The notes under the pieces: generated by a model
Databases searched by the model: none
The model's input: only the letters and a program-made list of their open reading frames with translations
Told to the model about the DNA's origin: nothing
Assembly (NCBI GenBank): GCA_902764875.1
Contig: CACWXP010000008.1
Coordinates: forward strand, 52,227-116,226
DNA from: an uncultured Eubacteriales bacterium
GTDB taxonomy: Bacteria > Bacillota > Clostridia > Christensenellales > Aristaeellaceae
Direction of reading: 5' to 3'
Length of the DNA: 64,000 nt
Position numbers and translations under genes: made by a program
Shown here: in pieces, positions 1-8,631 of the stretch
Layout of the letters: every line of letters starts with the position of its first letter
How positions within the stretch are numbered: the first letter of the stretch is position 1

Positions 1-327
1 GTTGATCCGGCAGATGTTTCTCCCGCCCGCCGTCAGTTCCCGGTAAAAAGTCACGCTCTCACCGTCAAATTCGATGCGTTCCCGGTCCAGGATGTCCCGC
101 AGGCCTTCCGCGCTCCCGGCGGCAAATTCCGCCTCCACCGAAGCCCGCTCACATCCCGTCCGGATCAGGTCCCGGTCCGCCCGTCCGCCCAGGATCAGGG
201 TCATTGCGTCCACGATAATACTCTTTCCGGCGCCGGTTTCGCCGGAAAGCACGGTCATCCCGTCGTACAGTTCAACCCCGATGTGTTCAATCAGCGCAAT
301 GTTATGAATCGTTAGGGTGCGAATCAT
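1..327 (-). CDS. recN: DNA repair protein RecN, N-terminal part (cut by window edge)
   Basis: This is the first 109 codons of RecN, the SMC-like ATPase used in double-strand break repair; the rest lies outside the window. The visible protein begins MIRTLTIHNIALIEHI and has a Walker A motif GETGAGKS at residues 29-36. A later GGRNICRIN stretch is typical of the family. It follows argR by 23 nt and is the last gene of the visible operon, matching the common clostridial order nadK-argR-recN. The ATG at 327 is preceded by an AGAGAGAAC stretch as a weak ribosome binding site. Confidence 0.93.
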   Translation of the reverse strand, partial: MIRTLTIHNIALIEHIGVELYDGMTVLSGETGAGKSIIVDAMTLILGGRADRDLIRTGCERASVEAEFAAGSAEGLRDILDRERIEFDGESVTFYRELTAGGRNICRIN

Positions 328-350
328 GATCCGTTCTCTCTTTTCTGCCG

Positions 351-806
351 TTATTCCTTCCCGGCCAGTTTTCTGATTCTTCCGGCGATTTCCGCTGCAT
401 CGCCGCTGTTCCGCACCGCCAGGAAGATCGTATTGTCCCCGGCGATCGTGCCCAGCACCTCATACCAGTTCATGTTGTCAATCGCTTCCGCCGCCACGTT
501 GGCGGACCCGCTCAGGGTTTTCACCACCACCATCTGCCCGGCATAGTCAATCTCCGTCACCGAGTCGCTCAGCAGCCGGATCATCCGGTCGTTCAGGGCG
601 CCTTCGTGGCGTCCGGGGCGCGCGTACCGGTAGGCGCGGTGCCGTCCGGCGATCTTGATCAGCCGCAGTTCCTTGATGTCCCGGCTCACCGTCGCCTGGG
701 TCACTTTGTGCCCCCGTGCCCGAAGGCACTCGGCCAGTTCCTCCTGGGTTTCGATTTCTTCCTCTTCGATGATCCGGAGGATTTCTTCCTGTCTGTTTGT
801 TTTCAT
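351..806 (-). CDS. argR: Arginine repressor ArgR/AhrC
   Basis: Arginine-responsive transcription regulator of 151 aa, the normal length. The N-terminal winged helix-turn-helix contains VSRDIKEL near residues 40-47, which contacts ARG boxes. The C-terminal oligomerisation and arginine-binding domain contains GTIAGDNT at 119-126, close to the family signature GTIAGDDT. The start has a GGAGG ribosome binding site. It lies between nadK and recN. A candidate ARG box in the promoter just upstream of nadK suggests autoregulation, which is an inference. Confidence 0.95.
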   Translation of the reverse strand: MKTNRQEEILRIIEEEEIETQEELAECLRARGHKVTQATVSRDIKELRLIKIAGRHRAYRYARPGRHEGALNDRMIRLLSDSVTEIDYAGQMVVVKTLSGSANVAAEAIDNMNWYEVLGTIAGDNTIFLAVRNSGDAAEIAGRIRKLAGKE

Positions 807-840
807 CGGTGCCTCCGTCTGATCCTGTTCTTACCCATCG

Positions 841-1656
841 TTATTTGCTGCCCCATTCGGTCAGCTTGCCCTGCAGCCGCGTGAAGAAACGGTACGGATG
901 AATCCGCAGCAGTTTCAGTTTCCGTTCCGATCCGGTTACGATCACTTCGTCACCAGCTTTCAGCAGACCCCGGTCTATTCCGTCGATCTGCAGCTCGGCG
1001 ATCTGCTGCCGGTCCGGGTTCAGCCGGAAGCGGATCTCGCTTTTTCCGCCGACGATGCACGGACAGATCTGAAGCGTGTGCGCGCAAACGGGAGTGAGCA
1101 CAATGCAGTCCATATCCGGCTGAACAATCGGTCCGCCTGCGCTCAGGGAGTATCCGGTGGATCCCGTGGAGGTGGCCGCAATGATACCGTCCGCCAGGAT
1201 CCTGCTGTACAGTTCCCCGTTCACCGTGCATTCAACCTGGATCATCCTGGCAAACCCGCCCCGGGTGACCACGGCGTCATTCAGGGCAGTGAATGTTTCG
1301 CCGGATTGTAACCGAACCTCCAGCAGGGCCCGTTCCTCCATCCTGTATGCATGGTTCAGGATGGCCTGCAGGCATTCTTCCAGCTGTTCGGGCTCCGCTT
1401 CCGTCAGAAACCCGACGGTCCCGACGTTGATGCCCATCACCGGAATGTCGTGGGCCATGGCGATCCGTGCGCCAGAAAGAAAAGTCCCGTCCCCGCCGAA
1501 GGTCAGGATCAGATCCGCCCCCGGTGCGTCTTCTCTGTCCCGCTCCGGGCACACTGTTCCGATGCCGTTTTCCGTGAAAAAAGACGCGGCAACCTCCGCC
1601 AGCCGGATCGCCTCCGTTTTGCTTTCATTCAGGATCAGCCCGATCTTGGCGAACAA
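841..1656 (-). CDS. nadK: NAD kinase
   Basis: Phosphorylates NAD to NADP in the cytoplasm. The catalytic GGDGT motif is at residues 54-58, and the downstream LNDAVV and STGSTGYSLSAGG stretches are conserved in the family. I place the start at the TTG at 1656 (protein begins MFAKIGLIL, 271 aa), with AGGGG about 10 nt upstream. A longer reading from a TTG at 1719 is unlikely because that TTG is part of a promoter -35 hexamer. The gene follows tlyA and precedes argR and recN. Confidence 0.93.
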   Translation of the reverse strand: MFAKIGLILNESKTEAIRLAEVAASFFTENGIGTVCPERDREDAPGADLILTFGGDGTFLSGARIAMAHDIPVMGINVGTVGFLTEAEPEQLEECLQAILNHAYRMEERALLEVRLQSGETFTALNDAVVTRGGFARMIQVECTVNGELYSRILADGIIAATSTGSTGYSLSAGGPIVQPDMDCIVLTPVCAHTLQICPCIVGGKSEIRFRLNPDRQQIAELQIDGIDRGLLKAGDEVIVTGSERKLKLLRIHPYRFFTRLQGKLTEWGSK

Positions 1657-1690
1657 GCAGGCATCGCCCCTCTCGTTGTTCTTACCGCAA

Positions 1691-1719
1691 ATTGTATCAT
1701 GAGATGCATATTTATGCAA
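1691..1719 (-). promoter_or_regulatory. nadK-argR-recN promoter with candidate ARG box
   Basis: On the minus strand there is a -35 TTGCAT (1714-1719), a 17-bp spacer and a -10 TACAAT (1691-1696), starting directly at the tlyA stop codon. The palindrome TGCATAAATATGCA (1705-1718) overlaps the -35 and spacer. It resembles the ARG box core TGAATWWWWATTCA with an A-to-C change in each arm. An operator there would let ArgR repress its own promoter. The promoter is well supported by sequence; the ArgR assignment is inference. Confidence 0.7.
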
Positions 1720-2529
1720 TTATAAAAGCTTTTCATGCGCTTCCGTGACGATGGCGTGAATCGTTTCCCCGCTGATCACCGGCTCTTCCCCGCTGCCTTT
1801 CGCAATCTCCGCAAGGAATTCGATGTTTCCCTCCGGCCCGGTGATCGGCGAATAATCCATCCGGAAAACATGCAGCCCGCTCTCTTCGGCAAACCGCACA
1901 ATCCCGCCCAGCACTTCCTTGTGCACTTCCGGGTTCCGGACCACGCCGTTCTTGCCGATCTTGTCCCGTCCGGCCTCAAACTGCGGTTTGATCAGCGTAT
2001 ACATCCTTCCCGTATCGCCCATGATCGAAAACGCCGCCGGGATGATCAGCCGGATGGAAATAAAGCTCACGTCCATCACCGCGATTTCCGGCCGCTCCGC
2101 GAACATCTCCGCCGTCAGATACCGGGCGTTGGTCCGCTCCATCACCGTCACCCGCGGATCGTTCCGCAGCTTCCAGTCCAGCTGCCCGTATCCCACGTCG
2201 ATGGCGTAGACATGCTTTGCACCGTTGCGCAGGCAGACGTCCGTAAACCCACCCGTGCTGGCCCCGATATCCATGATGATCCGGCCGTTCAGGTCGGCGC
2301 CGAAAACACGCACGGCTTTCTCCAGCTTGTGCGCGCCGCGGCTCACGTATTTGTCGGCGACCCCCCGCAGGGTGAAGTCCTCCTCCGGTTTCACGGTTTC
2401 CGATGCCTTGACGATCTTCCGCTCGCCGATGTAAACCTCCCCGGCCATGATCATGGCCTGGGCCTTTTCACGGCTGGCCGCCAGTCCCCGCCGAACCAGG
2501 GCGATGTCCGCACGCTCCTTTTCGCTCAA
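1720..2529 (-). CDS. tlyA: TlyA family rRNA (cytidine-2'-O)-methyltransferase
   Basis: TlyA proteins 2'-O-methylate cytidines in rRNA. The N-terminal S4 RNA-binding domain spans about residues 1-65, followed by an FtsJ-like Rossmann methyltransferase with DIGASTGGFTD at 87-97 and a later KPQFEAG stretch. I choose the TTG start at 2529 (269 aa), which has GGGAGG 8 nt upstream and overlaps the dxs TGA; the frame stays open upstream but that part reads as dxs in another frame. The dxs-tlyA-nadK order is typical of Clostridia. Confidence 0.92.
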   Translation of the reverse strand: MSEKERADIALVRRGLAASREKAQAMIMAGEVYIGERKIVKASETVKPEEDFTLRGVADKYVSRGAHKLEKAVRVFGADLNGRIIMDIGASTGGFTDVCLRNGAKHVYAIDVGYGQLDWKLRNDPRVTVMERTNARYLTAEMFAERPEIAVMDVSFISIRLIIPAAFSIMGDTGRMYTLIKPQFEAGRDKIGKNGVVRNPEVHKEVLGGIVRFAEESGLHVFRMDYSPITGPEGNIEFLAEIAKGSGEEPVISGETIHAIVTEAHEKLL

Positions 2530-4394
2530 CCGTCTTTCCTCCCGGCCAGTCCTCTGATTCTTTCCGCAATCCGCGCGGGGCTCAGTCCCGCCTCTTCCAG
2601 CAGCTGTCCGTGGCTTCCGTGGGGAATAAACCGATCCGGTACGCCGATGCACGCCGCCGGTCCCGGAATGCCGAGCTCCCGGCACCGTTCCGCCACATAC
2701 GCGCCGAATCCGCCGCTGGTTCGGTGTTCTTCCATCGTCACAAACGGAACTGCAGGATCCATGTTTTGAAGGAAATCCTCGTCCAGGGGCTTCACGCTCG
2801 GGCAGTTCACGACGCCTGCGCGGATCCCCGCCTCACGAAGAAGATCGCGCGCCTTCAGCGCGATCCGCACCATGCCGCCGGTAGCCAGCAGCGTAACGTC
2901 CTTTCCTTCCGAAAGGATTTTCCACCGGCCGGGCACAAATTCGTCTTCCCCGGTTTCGTCCATGCATTCCCCGTCTTTCCCGTAGCGGATGGCCACCGGC
3001 CCGTCCTGGGTGATCGTCCAGCGTAGCATGGCGCACAGCTCGTTCGCGTCGCAGGGGCTGAGCACCGTCATCCCCGGTACGGGGATCAGCGCAGCAAAGT
3101 CGAACACGCCGTGGTGGGTCTGTCCGTCCTCCCCGCCGATACCGCTGCGGTCCAGCAGGAACACAACCGGCAGCCGCTGCATACACACGTCGTGAATCAT
3201 CTGATCGTAACACCGCTGGAAGAAGCTGGAATACACCGCGAAATAGGGCCGCATCCCGCCGGCAGCCATGCCTGCCGCCATGGTGGCCGCATGCTCTTCC
3301 GCGATGCCCACGTCTATCAGCCGGTCCGGGAATTTCTCCGCAAAGTGGTCCAGGCCCGTGCCCAGCGGCATCGCCGCCGTGATCGCGACGATCCGAGGAT
3401 CTGCCCCGGCCATCTCGCTCAGCTGGTCTGCCATCCGGTGGCCTGCGGAGGGATCCTCCGGCTTTTTCAGCCGGTCCCCGCTTTCGATGTAGAAGGGCGG
3501 CGTCCCGTGGAAGGTCTCCGGACGCTTCTCCGCCTGTTCGTATCCGTATCCTTTTTTGGTCAGCACATGGATCACACAGGGGCCGTTGCACAGTTTCGCC
3601 TGCCGCAGCGTCTCCTCCAGACTTCTCAGATCGTGACCGTCAATCGGTCCGAAATACTGGAATCCCAGCGCCTCAAAGAAGCCCACGTCGTTGTCCCGCA
3701 TCATCATGGTTTTCAGCAGCCGTTTCGTGCTGTGAATCCGCTGGTAGGCCCATTTTCCGATCACGGGAACCCGTTTGAGTCCGCGCACGCGCTTTTTGGC
3801 ACTCTGCCATCCTGCGCTGATCCGCAGATGGGTCAGATAGCCGCTCAGCGCGCCCACGTTCGGCGCGATGCTCATTTCGTTGTCGTTCAGGATCACCGTC
3901 AGCTGCGTCCCGGCGTTCCCGGCGTCGTTCAGCGCCTCATAGCACATCCCGCCGGTCATAGCGCCGTCGCCGGTCAGCGCGATCACGTGATAGCTTTCCT
4001 TCCGGAAGTCCCGCGCCCGGGCCAGTCCCAGCGCCGCGGAAATCGACGTGCTGGCATGCCCGGTTTCAAAGCAATCGTATTCGCTTTCCTCCCTTTTCGG
4101 AAACCCGGAGATCCCGCCGTATTTCCGGAGCGTTCCAAATTGATCATACCGGCCGGTAATCAGCTTGTGAACATAGCTCTGGTGCCCTACGTCGAAAACG
4201 ATTTTGTCCGCCGGCGTGTCGTAAACCCGGTGCAGCGCCACCGTCAGCTCCACCACGCCCAGGTTGGAGGCCAGGTGTCCACCGTTTTCGGAAACCGTCT
4301 GAATCAGCTCATGCCGGATTTCGGCGCAGAGTGTCTTCAGTTCGTCGTTGTTCAGTTGTTTCAGATCTGCAGAGGACTTGATTTTCTCCAGCAT
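2526..4394 (-). CDS. dxs: 1-deoxy-D-xylulose-5-phosphate synthase
   Basis: Condenses pyruvate and glyceraldehyde 3-phosphate, the first step of the MEP isoprenoid pathway. Its 622 aa match the family. The thiamine-diphosphate motif GDGAMTGGM is at residues 142-150, followed by LNDNEMSI. The pyrimidine-domain glutamate sits in VGIAEEHAATMAAG near residue 370, followed by a transketolase C-terminal domain. The start has a GGGGGAG ribosome binding site. It lies 42 nt after ddl and overlaps tlyA by 4 nt. Confidence 0.97.
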   Translation of the reverse strand: MLEKIKSSADLKQLNNDELKTLCAEIRHELIQTVSENGGHLASNLGVVELTVALHRVYDTPADKIVFDVGHQSYVHKLITGRYDQFGTLRKYGGISGFPKREESEYDCFETGHASTSISAALGLARARDFRKESYHVIALTGDGAMTGGMCYEALNDAGNAGTQLTVILNDNEMSIAPNVGALSGYLTHLRISAGWQSAKKRVRGLKRVPVIGKWAYQRIHSTKRLLKTMMMRDNDVGFFEALGFQYFGPIDGHDLRSLEETLRQAKLCNGPCVIHVLTKKGYGYEQAEKRPETFHGTPPFYIESGDRLKKPEDPSAGHRMADQLSEMAGADPRIVAITAAMPLGTGLDHFAEKFPDRLIDVGIAEEHAATMAAGMAAGGMRPYFAVYSSFFQRCYDQMIHDVCMQRLPVVFLLDRSGIGGEDGQTHHGVFDFAALIPVPGMTVLSPCDANELCAMLRWTITQDGPVAIRYGKDGECMDETGEDEFVPGRWKILSEGKDVTLLATGGMVRIALKARDLLREAGIRAGVVNCPSVKPLDEDFLQNMDPAVPFVTMEEHRTSGGFGAYVAERCRELGIPGPAACIGVPDRFIPHGSHGQLLEEAGLSPARIAERIRGLAGRKDG

Positions 4395-4436
4395 GTTTTT
4401 TTCTCCCCCGCGTCTTTATTGCCCGTCCCGCGCCCG

Positions 4437-5678
4437 TTACGCCTTTGTCCCGGGAGCGCCCCTCGCACCCGGCGCGCCCTTGGCGCCTTTTGCACCCTTG
4501 GAGCCCTTTGCTCCGAGGGCCGCACCTTTCAGAATGTCGCTGGTGTAGGCAAAATTGGTCTTGTTCTTGTCGGCATAGGCCTTTTCGGCATAGCCGATCA
4601 TCCGGTCAATCAGCTCCCGGTACGACATCCCGGCGTTTTCCCAAAGATAGAAGGCCAGGCTTCCTGGAATGGTGTTGATTTCTGTGATAAAGAGTTTTTC
4701 GCTTTCTTTATCGAACATATAGTCGATCCTCACCACGCCCTTGCAGTCCATCATCCGGAAGATGCTCCGGCTCATCTCCTGAATCTCGTCACGCAGGCTG
4801 TCCTCAATCGGCGCCGGCAGAACCCGGGACAGGCTGGCCATGCCCTTGCTGCCGCCGCCGCCCAGATACTTGTCCCGGAAGTCGAGGAATTCGGCATGGT
4901 TCAGCGGCATCTCGATCGGCGAAGCCGTCACCTCGTCGTCGTATCCCAGCACGCTGCAGTTCAGTTCAATCGGCTTGTCCAGCCCTTTTTCCACCAGCAC
5001 CCGCCGGTCGTATTCAAAAGCCAGTTCCAGAGCGTCCTTCAGCTCCTCCTCGTCGTCCGCCCGACTCACGCCGATGCTGCTGCCGAGGTTCGCCGGTTTC
5101 ACGAAAACGGGGAAACCCAGCTTTTCCTTCACGGCCGCGACCACCTTCCCGCTGTCCGCCGCGTAGGCGCTCCGGGTGAACCATTCGCCATCCAGCACCG
5201 GCAGCCCGGCGCCCCGGAAGAAATGCTTCATGGCAATCTTGTCCATACCCACCGCGCTGCCCGTCACCCCCGTGGAGGTATAGGGAACGTTCGCCAGCTC
5301 CAGCAGCCCCTGCAGCGTGCCGTCCTCCCCGTTCATGCCGTGCATCACCACGATGTAGCAGTCAATCCGCGCCGCAATCTCGATCTTTTCCCGCGCCAGC
5401 AGCCCGCTGCCCCTGTTCACGTAAAGCAGCGCCCCGCTTCCGCTGGAAAGATCCGGAAAAACCTTCCGGATCCCTTTGGCGTCCGGTCGGAAAGGCTTGT
5501 AGCTCTGAATGTCCTTCAGGCATTCGCCGGTGTACCAGCTTCCCTGCTCGTCGATATACACCGGGATAATGTCGTATTTTTCGCAGTCCGCATAGCGCAT
5601 CAGCTGCACCGCGCTGATGATGGCCACTTCCCGTTCGCAGCTTCTGCTCCCGAAAATCACGCCGATCTGCTTCTTCAT
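4437..5678 (-). CDS. ddl: D-alanine--D-alanine ligase with collagen-like C-terminal tail
   Basis: ATP-grasp ligase that makes D-Ala-D-Ala for peptidoglycan. Family marks include MKKQIGVIFGSRSCERE at the start, HGMNGEDG, GSSIGVSRA and EINTIPGSLAF near the metal and product site. The start at 5678 has GGAGG 9 nt upstream (413 aa). The protein exceeds the usual length and ends in about eight Gly-X-Y triplets (roughly residues 386-412) rich in Lys, Ala and Pro, a collagen-like tail not expected in this enzyme. It lies directly after murF, whose enzyme uses its product. Confidence 0.93.
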   Translation of the reverse strand: MKKQIGVIFGSRSCEREVAIISAVQLMRYADCEKYDIIPVYIDEQGSWYTGECLKDIQSYKPFRPDAKGIRKVFPDLSSGSGALLYVNRGSGLLAREKIEIAARIDCYIVVMHGMNGEDGTLQGLLELANVPYTSTGVTGSAVGMDKIAMKHFFRGAGLPVLDGEWFTRSAYAADSGKVVAAVKEKLGFPVFVKPANLGSSIGVSRADDEEELKDALELAFEYDRRVLVEKGLDKPIELNCSVLGYDDEVTASPIEMPLNHAEFLDFRDKYLGGGGSKGMASLSRVLPAPIEDSLRDEIQEMSRSIFRMMDCKGVVRIDYMFDKESEKLFITEINTIPGSLAFYLWENAGMSYRELIDRMIGYAEKAYADKNKTNFAYTSDILKGAALGAKGSKGAKGAKGAPGARGAPGTKA

Positions 5679-5715
5679 AAGCACCGTCCTCCTCGAACGC
5701 AAAACCCTTTAGACA

Positions 5716-5772
5716 TAAACCTTAAACGCTAAACCCAAACCTATATCCTACATCCTATTGTCCTATATCTTA
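5716..5772 (-). repeat. Degenerate heptamer array abutting the murF stop
   Basis: The murF-ddl gap is a run of imperfect 7-bp units, for example TAAACCT, TAAACGC, TAAACCC, TATCCTA and CATCCTA on the + strand, with one 8-bp unit. On the coding strand these read TAGGATA or TTTAGGG-like and begin at the murF TAA (5770-5772). Similar arrays follow several other minus-strand genes in the window. Confidence 0.8.
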
Positions 5773-7374
5773 ATAATTGTCCGGCAAATCGTTCTCAAAC
5801 AGCACCGTATCCCCAGGCTTCACCCGCCCACGCAATTCCGCCGTGGCCTCGTCCAGGCTGTTCACCACCAGGATCTTCTCCGCCGGGAATCCGCCGTCCT
5901 TCAGGCCCGCAGCGATCGCCTCGCTCCGCTTTTCGCCGATCAGGATCGCCAGGTCGCAGCAGTCCGCTGCCGCCCTGCCGAAGGCCCGGTTCATTTCTTC
6001 CTCCCGGCTGCCCAGTTCCACCATACCCGGCGTCACCAAAATCCGCTGTCCCGGCATGTCCCGCAGCACGCGGAAGGCCTGCTCCGCACCCCGGATATTG
6101 CTGTTGAACGCGTCGTCGATCACCGTCATGCCGCCCGGGTTGGCCATCAGCTGCAGCCGGTGTTCAATCGGCTGAATCTTTCCGATCCCGCGAGCGATCT
6201 CCTCCGCAGTCATCCCCAGTTTCAGCCCCACGCAGGCGCACACCAGAATGTTCCGGATGTTCAGTTCGCCCAGCAGCGCCGTGCGGCAGGGAATCCGCTG
6301 CTCCCTTGTGCACAGGTCGAAGGTGCTCCCCTCGCCGCTCACCGCGATGTTTTCCGCCCACACGTCGTCCGCCGCCGCGTCCAGCCCGGAGAGCATTTTG
6401 TCCAGGGTGGTTTTCTGCCAAAGCCCCCGCACGATGTCCCCGTCGTCCGCAAAAACGGCCAGCCCGTCCTCCGGCAGTGCGTCGATCAGCTCATACTTGG
6501 TCTTCGCCACCCGCTCCACGGTTTTGAAGGTGTCCAGGTGCTGCGGCCCGACCGAGGTCAGAATTCCGATCATCGGGTGTACCAGCCGGCACATCTCTTT
6601 GATATCCCCTACGTGGCGGGCGCCCATTTCGGCCACGAACACCCGGTGTCCCGGTTCCAGCCGGCTCCGGATCACCTTCGTCACCCCCATGGGGGTGTTG
6701 AAGCTGGCCGGCGTTACCAGCGTGTGATATTTCTCCTCCAGGATCGTCCCCAGGATGAATTTCACGCTGGTTTTTCCCCAGCTGCCGGTGATCCCGATCT
6801 TGATCAGGTCCTTCCGTTCTTTCAGAATCCGTTGGGCGTCCCGGAAATACAGCTCGCTGATGCCTTTCTCAATGGGCCATGCCAGCAGCCCCGCCAGCGC
6901 GATCCACAGTGGCAGGAAAACGGGAAAGGCCAGCACCAGAACCGATGCAATCTTTCCCCACAGGCTGTCCGTTCCGCTTTGCTCGGCCGACATCCCCAGC
7001 AGCAGCAGAATCCCGAAGAACAGCACGGCCCCCATGCAGTACAGCCGTTTGATCCGCGGCGTGAAAATCAATGCTTTCTTGGCCTTCTTCTCTGCGCACA
7101 ATCTGCCGATGAAAAAGCCGCCGCACACCGCAACCACCGCCAGAATCGCGTAATGAACCCACGAAAAATCCCGTGCGATCACGCTCATCGCGAAGAAGGA
7201 GGCCGCAAACAGCAGCGCCGTCAGCAGTCCCGGCAGCAGCGCCTTGCGCAGGTTGCGTTTCAGCGTGCGGAGATACCCGGGAAACTGATAGCTTTCCAGC
7301 TGAAAATAATGAATCAGGAGCCTTCCGGCCAGCAGGCAGCCGGCGGCGAGTCCCGCGTAAAGAAGCACGGCCAT
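5770..7374 (-). CDS. murF: MurF-type Mur ligase with N-terminal membrane domain
   Basis: Mur-ligase family protein expected to add D-Ala-D-Ala to the UDP-muramyl tripeptide. About the first 170 residues hold several hydrophobic segments (for example near 2-20, 48-66, 72-92 and 112-165). The ATP-binding loop GSWGKTS lies near residue 200, followed by NTPMGVTKVI, EMGARHVGDI and DDAFNSN, all MurF-like. At 534 aa it is longer than cytosolic MurF because of the membrane part. It lies 2 nt from the hydrolase gene upstream and next to ddl, whose product it should use. A related membrane Mur ligase role is possible but less likely. Confidence 0.85.
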   Translation of the reverse strand: MAVLLYAGLAAGCLLAGRLLIHYFQLESYQFPGYLRTLKRNLRKALLPGLLTALLFAASFFAMSVIARDFSWVHYAILAVVAVCGGFFIGRLCAEKKAKKALIFTPRIKRLYCMGAVLFFGILLLLGMSAEQSGTDSLWGKIASVLVLAFPVFLPLWIALAGLLAWPIEKGISELYFRDAQRILKERKDLIKIGITGSWGKTSVKFILGTILEEKYHTLVTPASFNTPMGVTKVIRSRLEPGHRVFVAEMGARHVGDIKEMCRLVHPMIGILTSVGPQHLDTFKTVERVAKTKYELIDALPEDGLAVFADDGDIVRGLWQKTTLDKMLSGLDAAADDVWAENIAVSGEGSTFDLCTREQRIPCRTALLGELNIRNILVCACVGLKLGMTAEEIARGIGKIQPIEHRLQLMANPGGMTVIDDAFNSNIRGAEQAFRVLRDMPGQRILVTPGMVELGSREEEMNRAFGRAAADCCDLAILIGEKRSEAIAAGLKDGGFPAEKILVVNSLDEATAELRGRVKPGDTVLFENDLPDNY

Positions 7375-7376
7375 CC

Positions 7377-8159
7377 TTATGCGTCCTCCTTCAGAAACTG
7401 CCGGGCAATCGTGCAGAAGCGGTCAATCTGTTCCAGATAGGCAAAATGGCTTCCGCCCTCCAGTATCACCAGCCCAGCGTCCGGGATGAGCTTTTCCATT
7501 TCCTGCCCCATCCACAGCGGGGTCTCCGTGTCCTTCTCGCCCCAGATCAGCAGCGTGCTGGCTTTGAATTTTGCATAGAGGTCCGTCAGGTCCTCGTTGA
7601 CCACCTTCACAAAGGTCCTGCGCATCTCTTCATCCAGCGCGTTGTAGTCCCGGCTGCCGTATTTCTTTCGCAGCGCCTCCTCCGCTTTTTCGGCGACGGC
7701 GCCCATCAGCGGGATTTTCCCGACCGACTCGCAGATGTCCTTCAGTTTTTTGTACCGGGCAGTGCGCGCCTGCGCCTCCGGGGAAGCCTTCGGGCGGATC
7801 CCCGCTGCGCCGGTGAAAATCATTTTGCCGACCGTCTCCGGGTGCTCCGCCGCCAGCGTCGCCGCCATGCGGCACCCGAAGCTGTGGGCAATGATGTGGC
7901 AGGGCGCGTATCCGGTCTCTGCCAGCAGCAGCCGCAGCCACTGCGTGTAATCCCCAACGTCCCAGGGTTCCGGCGGCCGTCCGCTCTTCCCGTGCCCCGG
8001 AAAGTCCGGTATCAGGATCCTGAAAAGGTCCTGCATCCGGTCCGCCACGGGCTGCATCAGGCTCCCGTCGCATCCCCATCCGTGCAGCAGCAGCAGGTTG
8101 GTTTTCCCGCTCCCGCATTCGGTCCATGCACATTCCGTGCCGCCCAGTGTTTTCGTCAT
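7377..8159 (-). CDS. Alpha/beta hydrolase
   Basis: Cytoplasmic alpha/beta-fold hydrolase of 260 aa with unknown substrate. The oxyanion-hole stretch LLLLHGWGCDG, the nucleophile elbow AHSFGCR, the acid in IWGEKDTETP and the catalytic His in GGSHFAYLE complete the Ser-Asp-His triad. The ATG at 8159 overlaps the upstream GNAT stop codon (ATGA). It lies between GNAT and murF in the same operon, which does not reveal its substrate. Confidence 0.85.
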   Translation of the reverse strand: MTKTLGGTECAWTECGSGKTNLLLLHGWGCDGSLMQPVADRMQDLFRILIPDFPGHGKSGRPPEPWDVGDYTQWLRLLLAETGYAPCHIIAHSFGCRMAATLAAEHPETVGKMIFTGAAGIRPKASPEAQARTARYKKLKDICESVGKIPLMGAVAEKAEEALRKKYGSRDYNALDEEMRRTFVKVVNEDLTDLYAKFKASTLLIWGEKDTETPLWMGQEMEKLIPDAGLVILEGGSHFAYLEQIDRFCTIARQFLKEDA

Positions 8160-8626
8160 ATGCCTTCCCGTTCTTCCGCGAGCAGCCAGATATACCGGCA
8201 TTTTCTCGCGCTGATGTCATATTTCTTCTGCAGATCCTCCGGCACGTCCGTCTCGCCTTCAAACAGGCATCCCAGCCGGATGCAGGTCTGCCGGCTCGGT
8301 CCGTTGTCCGGATCGCAGGTGATCACCGCCGATTGCTTTCCGCCCAGTAGAATTTCGTCCCGCAGCAGCAGGCAGGCCCGCCGGGCATAGTGATGCCCCC
8401 GGTAGGGTTCGTCGATGTGATAGCCAATGTGCCCGAAATAATAGATGCAGCGGCTTTCCCCGTTGCGATAGCTGATCTGCCCGATCTCGCCCCGGCTGTC
8501 GTGAAGGGTAATCCGCCAGATCTGCTCCCTTCCGAACCCCATGGCCGGATCCGGCGGTGTGAAGTGAACCGGCACCAGGTCGATCACGCCGTCGGTGTAT
8601 TCGGCCCTGTTTCTGTGAAAGATCAT
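8156..8626 (-). CDS. GNAT family N-acetyltransferase
   Basis: A 156-aa protein with the GNAT acetyl-CoA-binding pattern in YHIDEPYRGHHYARRA (motif A region) and a following ITCDPDNGPSRQTCIRLG stretch matching motif B, where N-x-x-S is common. The substrate is unknown. It starts 5 nt after the PfkB gene and shares its stop codon with the next start, so it is translationally coupled within the operon. Confidence 0.8.
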   Translation of the reverse strand: MIFHRNRAEYTDGVIDLVPVHFTPPDPAMGFGREQIWRITLHDSRGEIGQISYRNGESRCIYYFGHIGYHIDEPYRGHHYARRACLLLRDEILLGGKQSAVITCDPDNGPSRQTCIRLGCLFEGETDVPEDLQKKYDISARKCRYIWLLAEEREGI

Positions 8627-8631
8627 ATCGC

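Noticed and set aside
1657-1719. N-terminal extension of NAD kinase from a TTG at 1719
   Set aside because: That TTG is part of the -35 hexamer of a good promoter; a start at 1656 fits the family and has a ribosome binding site.
3111-5732. 873-codon open frame on the + strand
   Set aside because: It lies antisense to dxs and ddl, which have full family motifs. The open frame comes from GC-rich codon bias, and its protein is His/Arg/Gln-rich with no domain.
5758-7440. 560-codon open frame on the + strand
   Set aside because: Antisense shadow of murF; no ribosome binding site and no recognisable protein.
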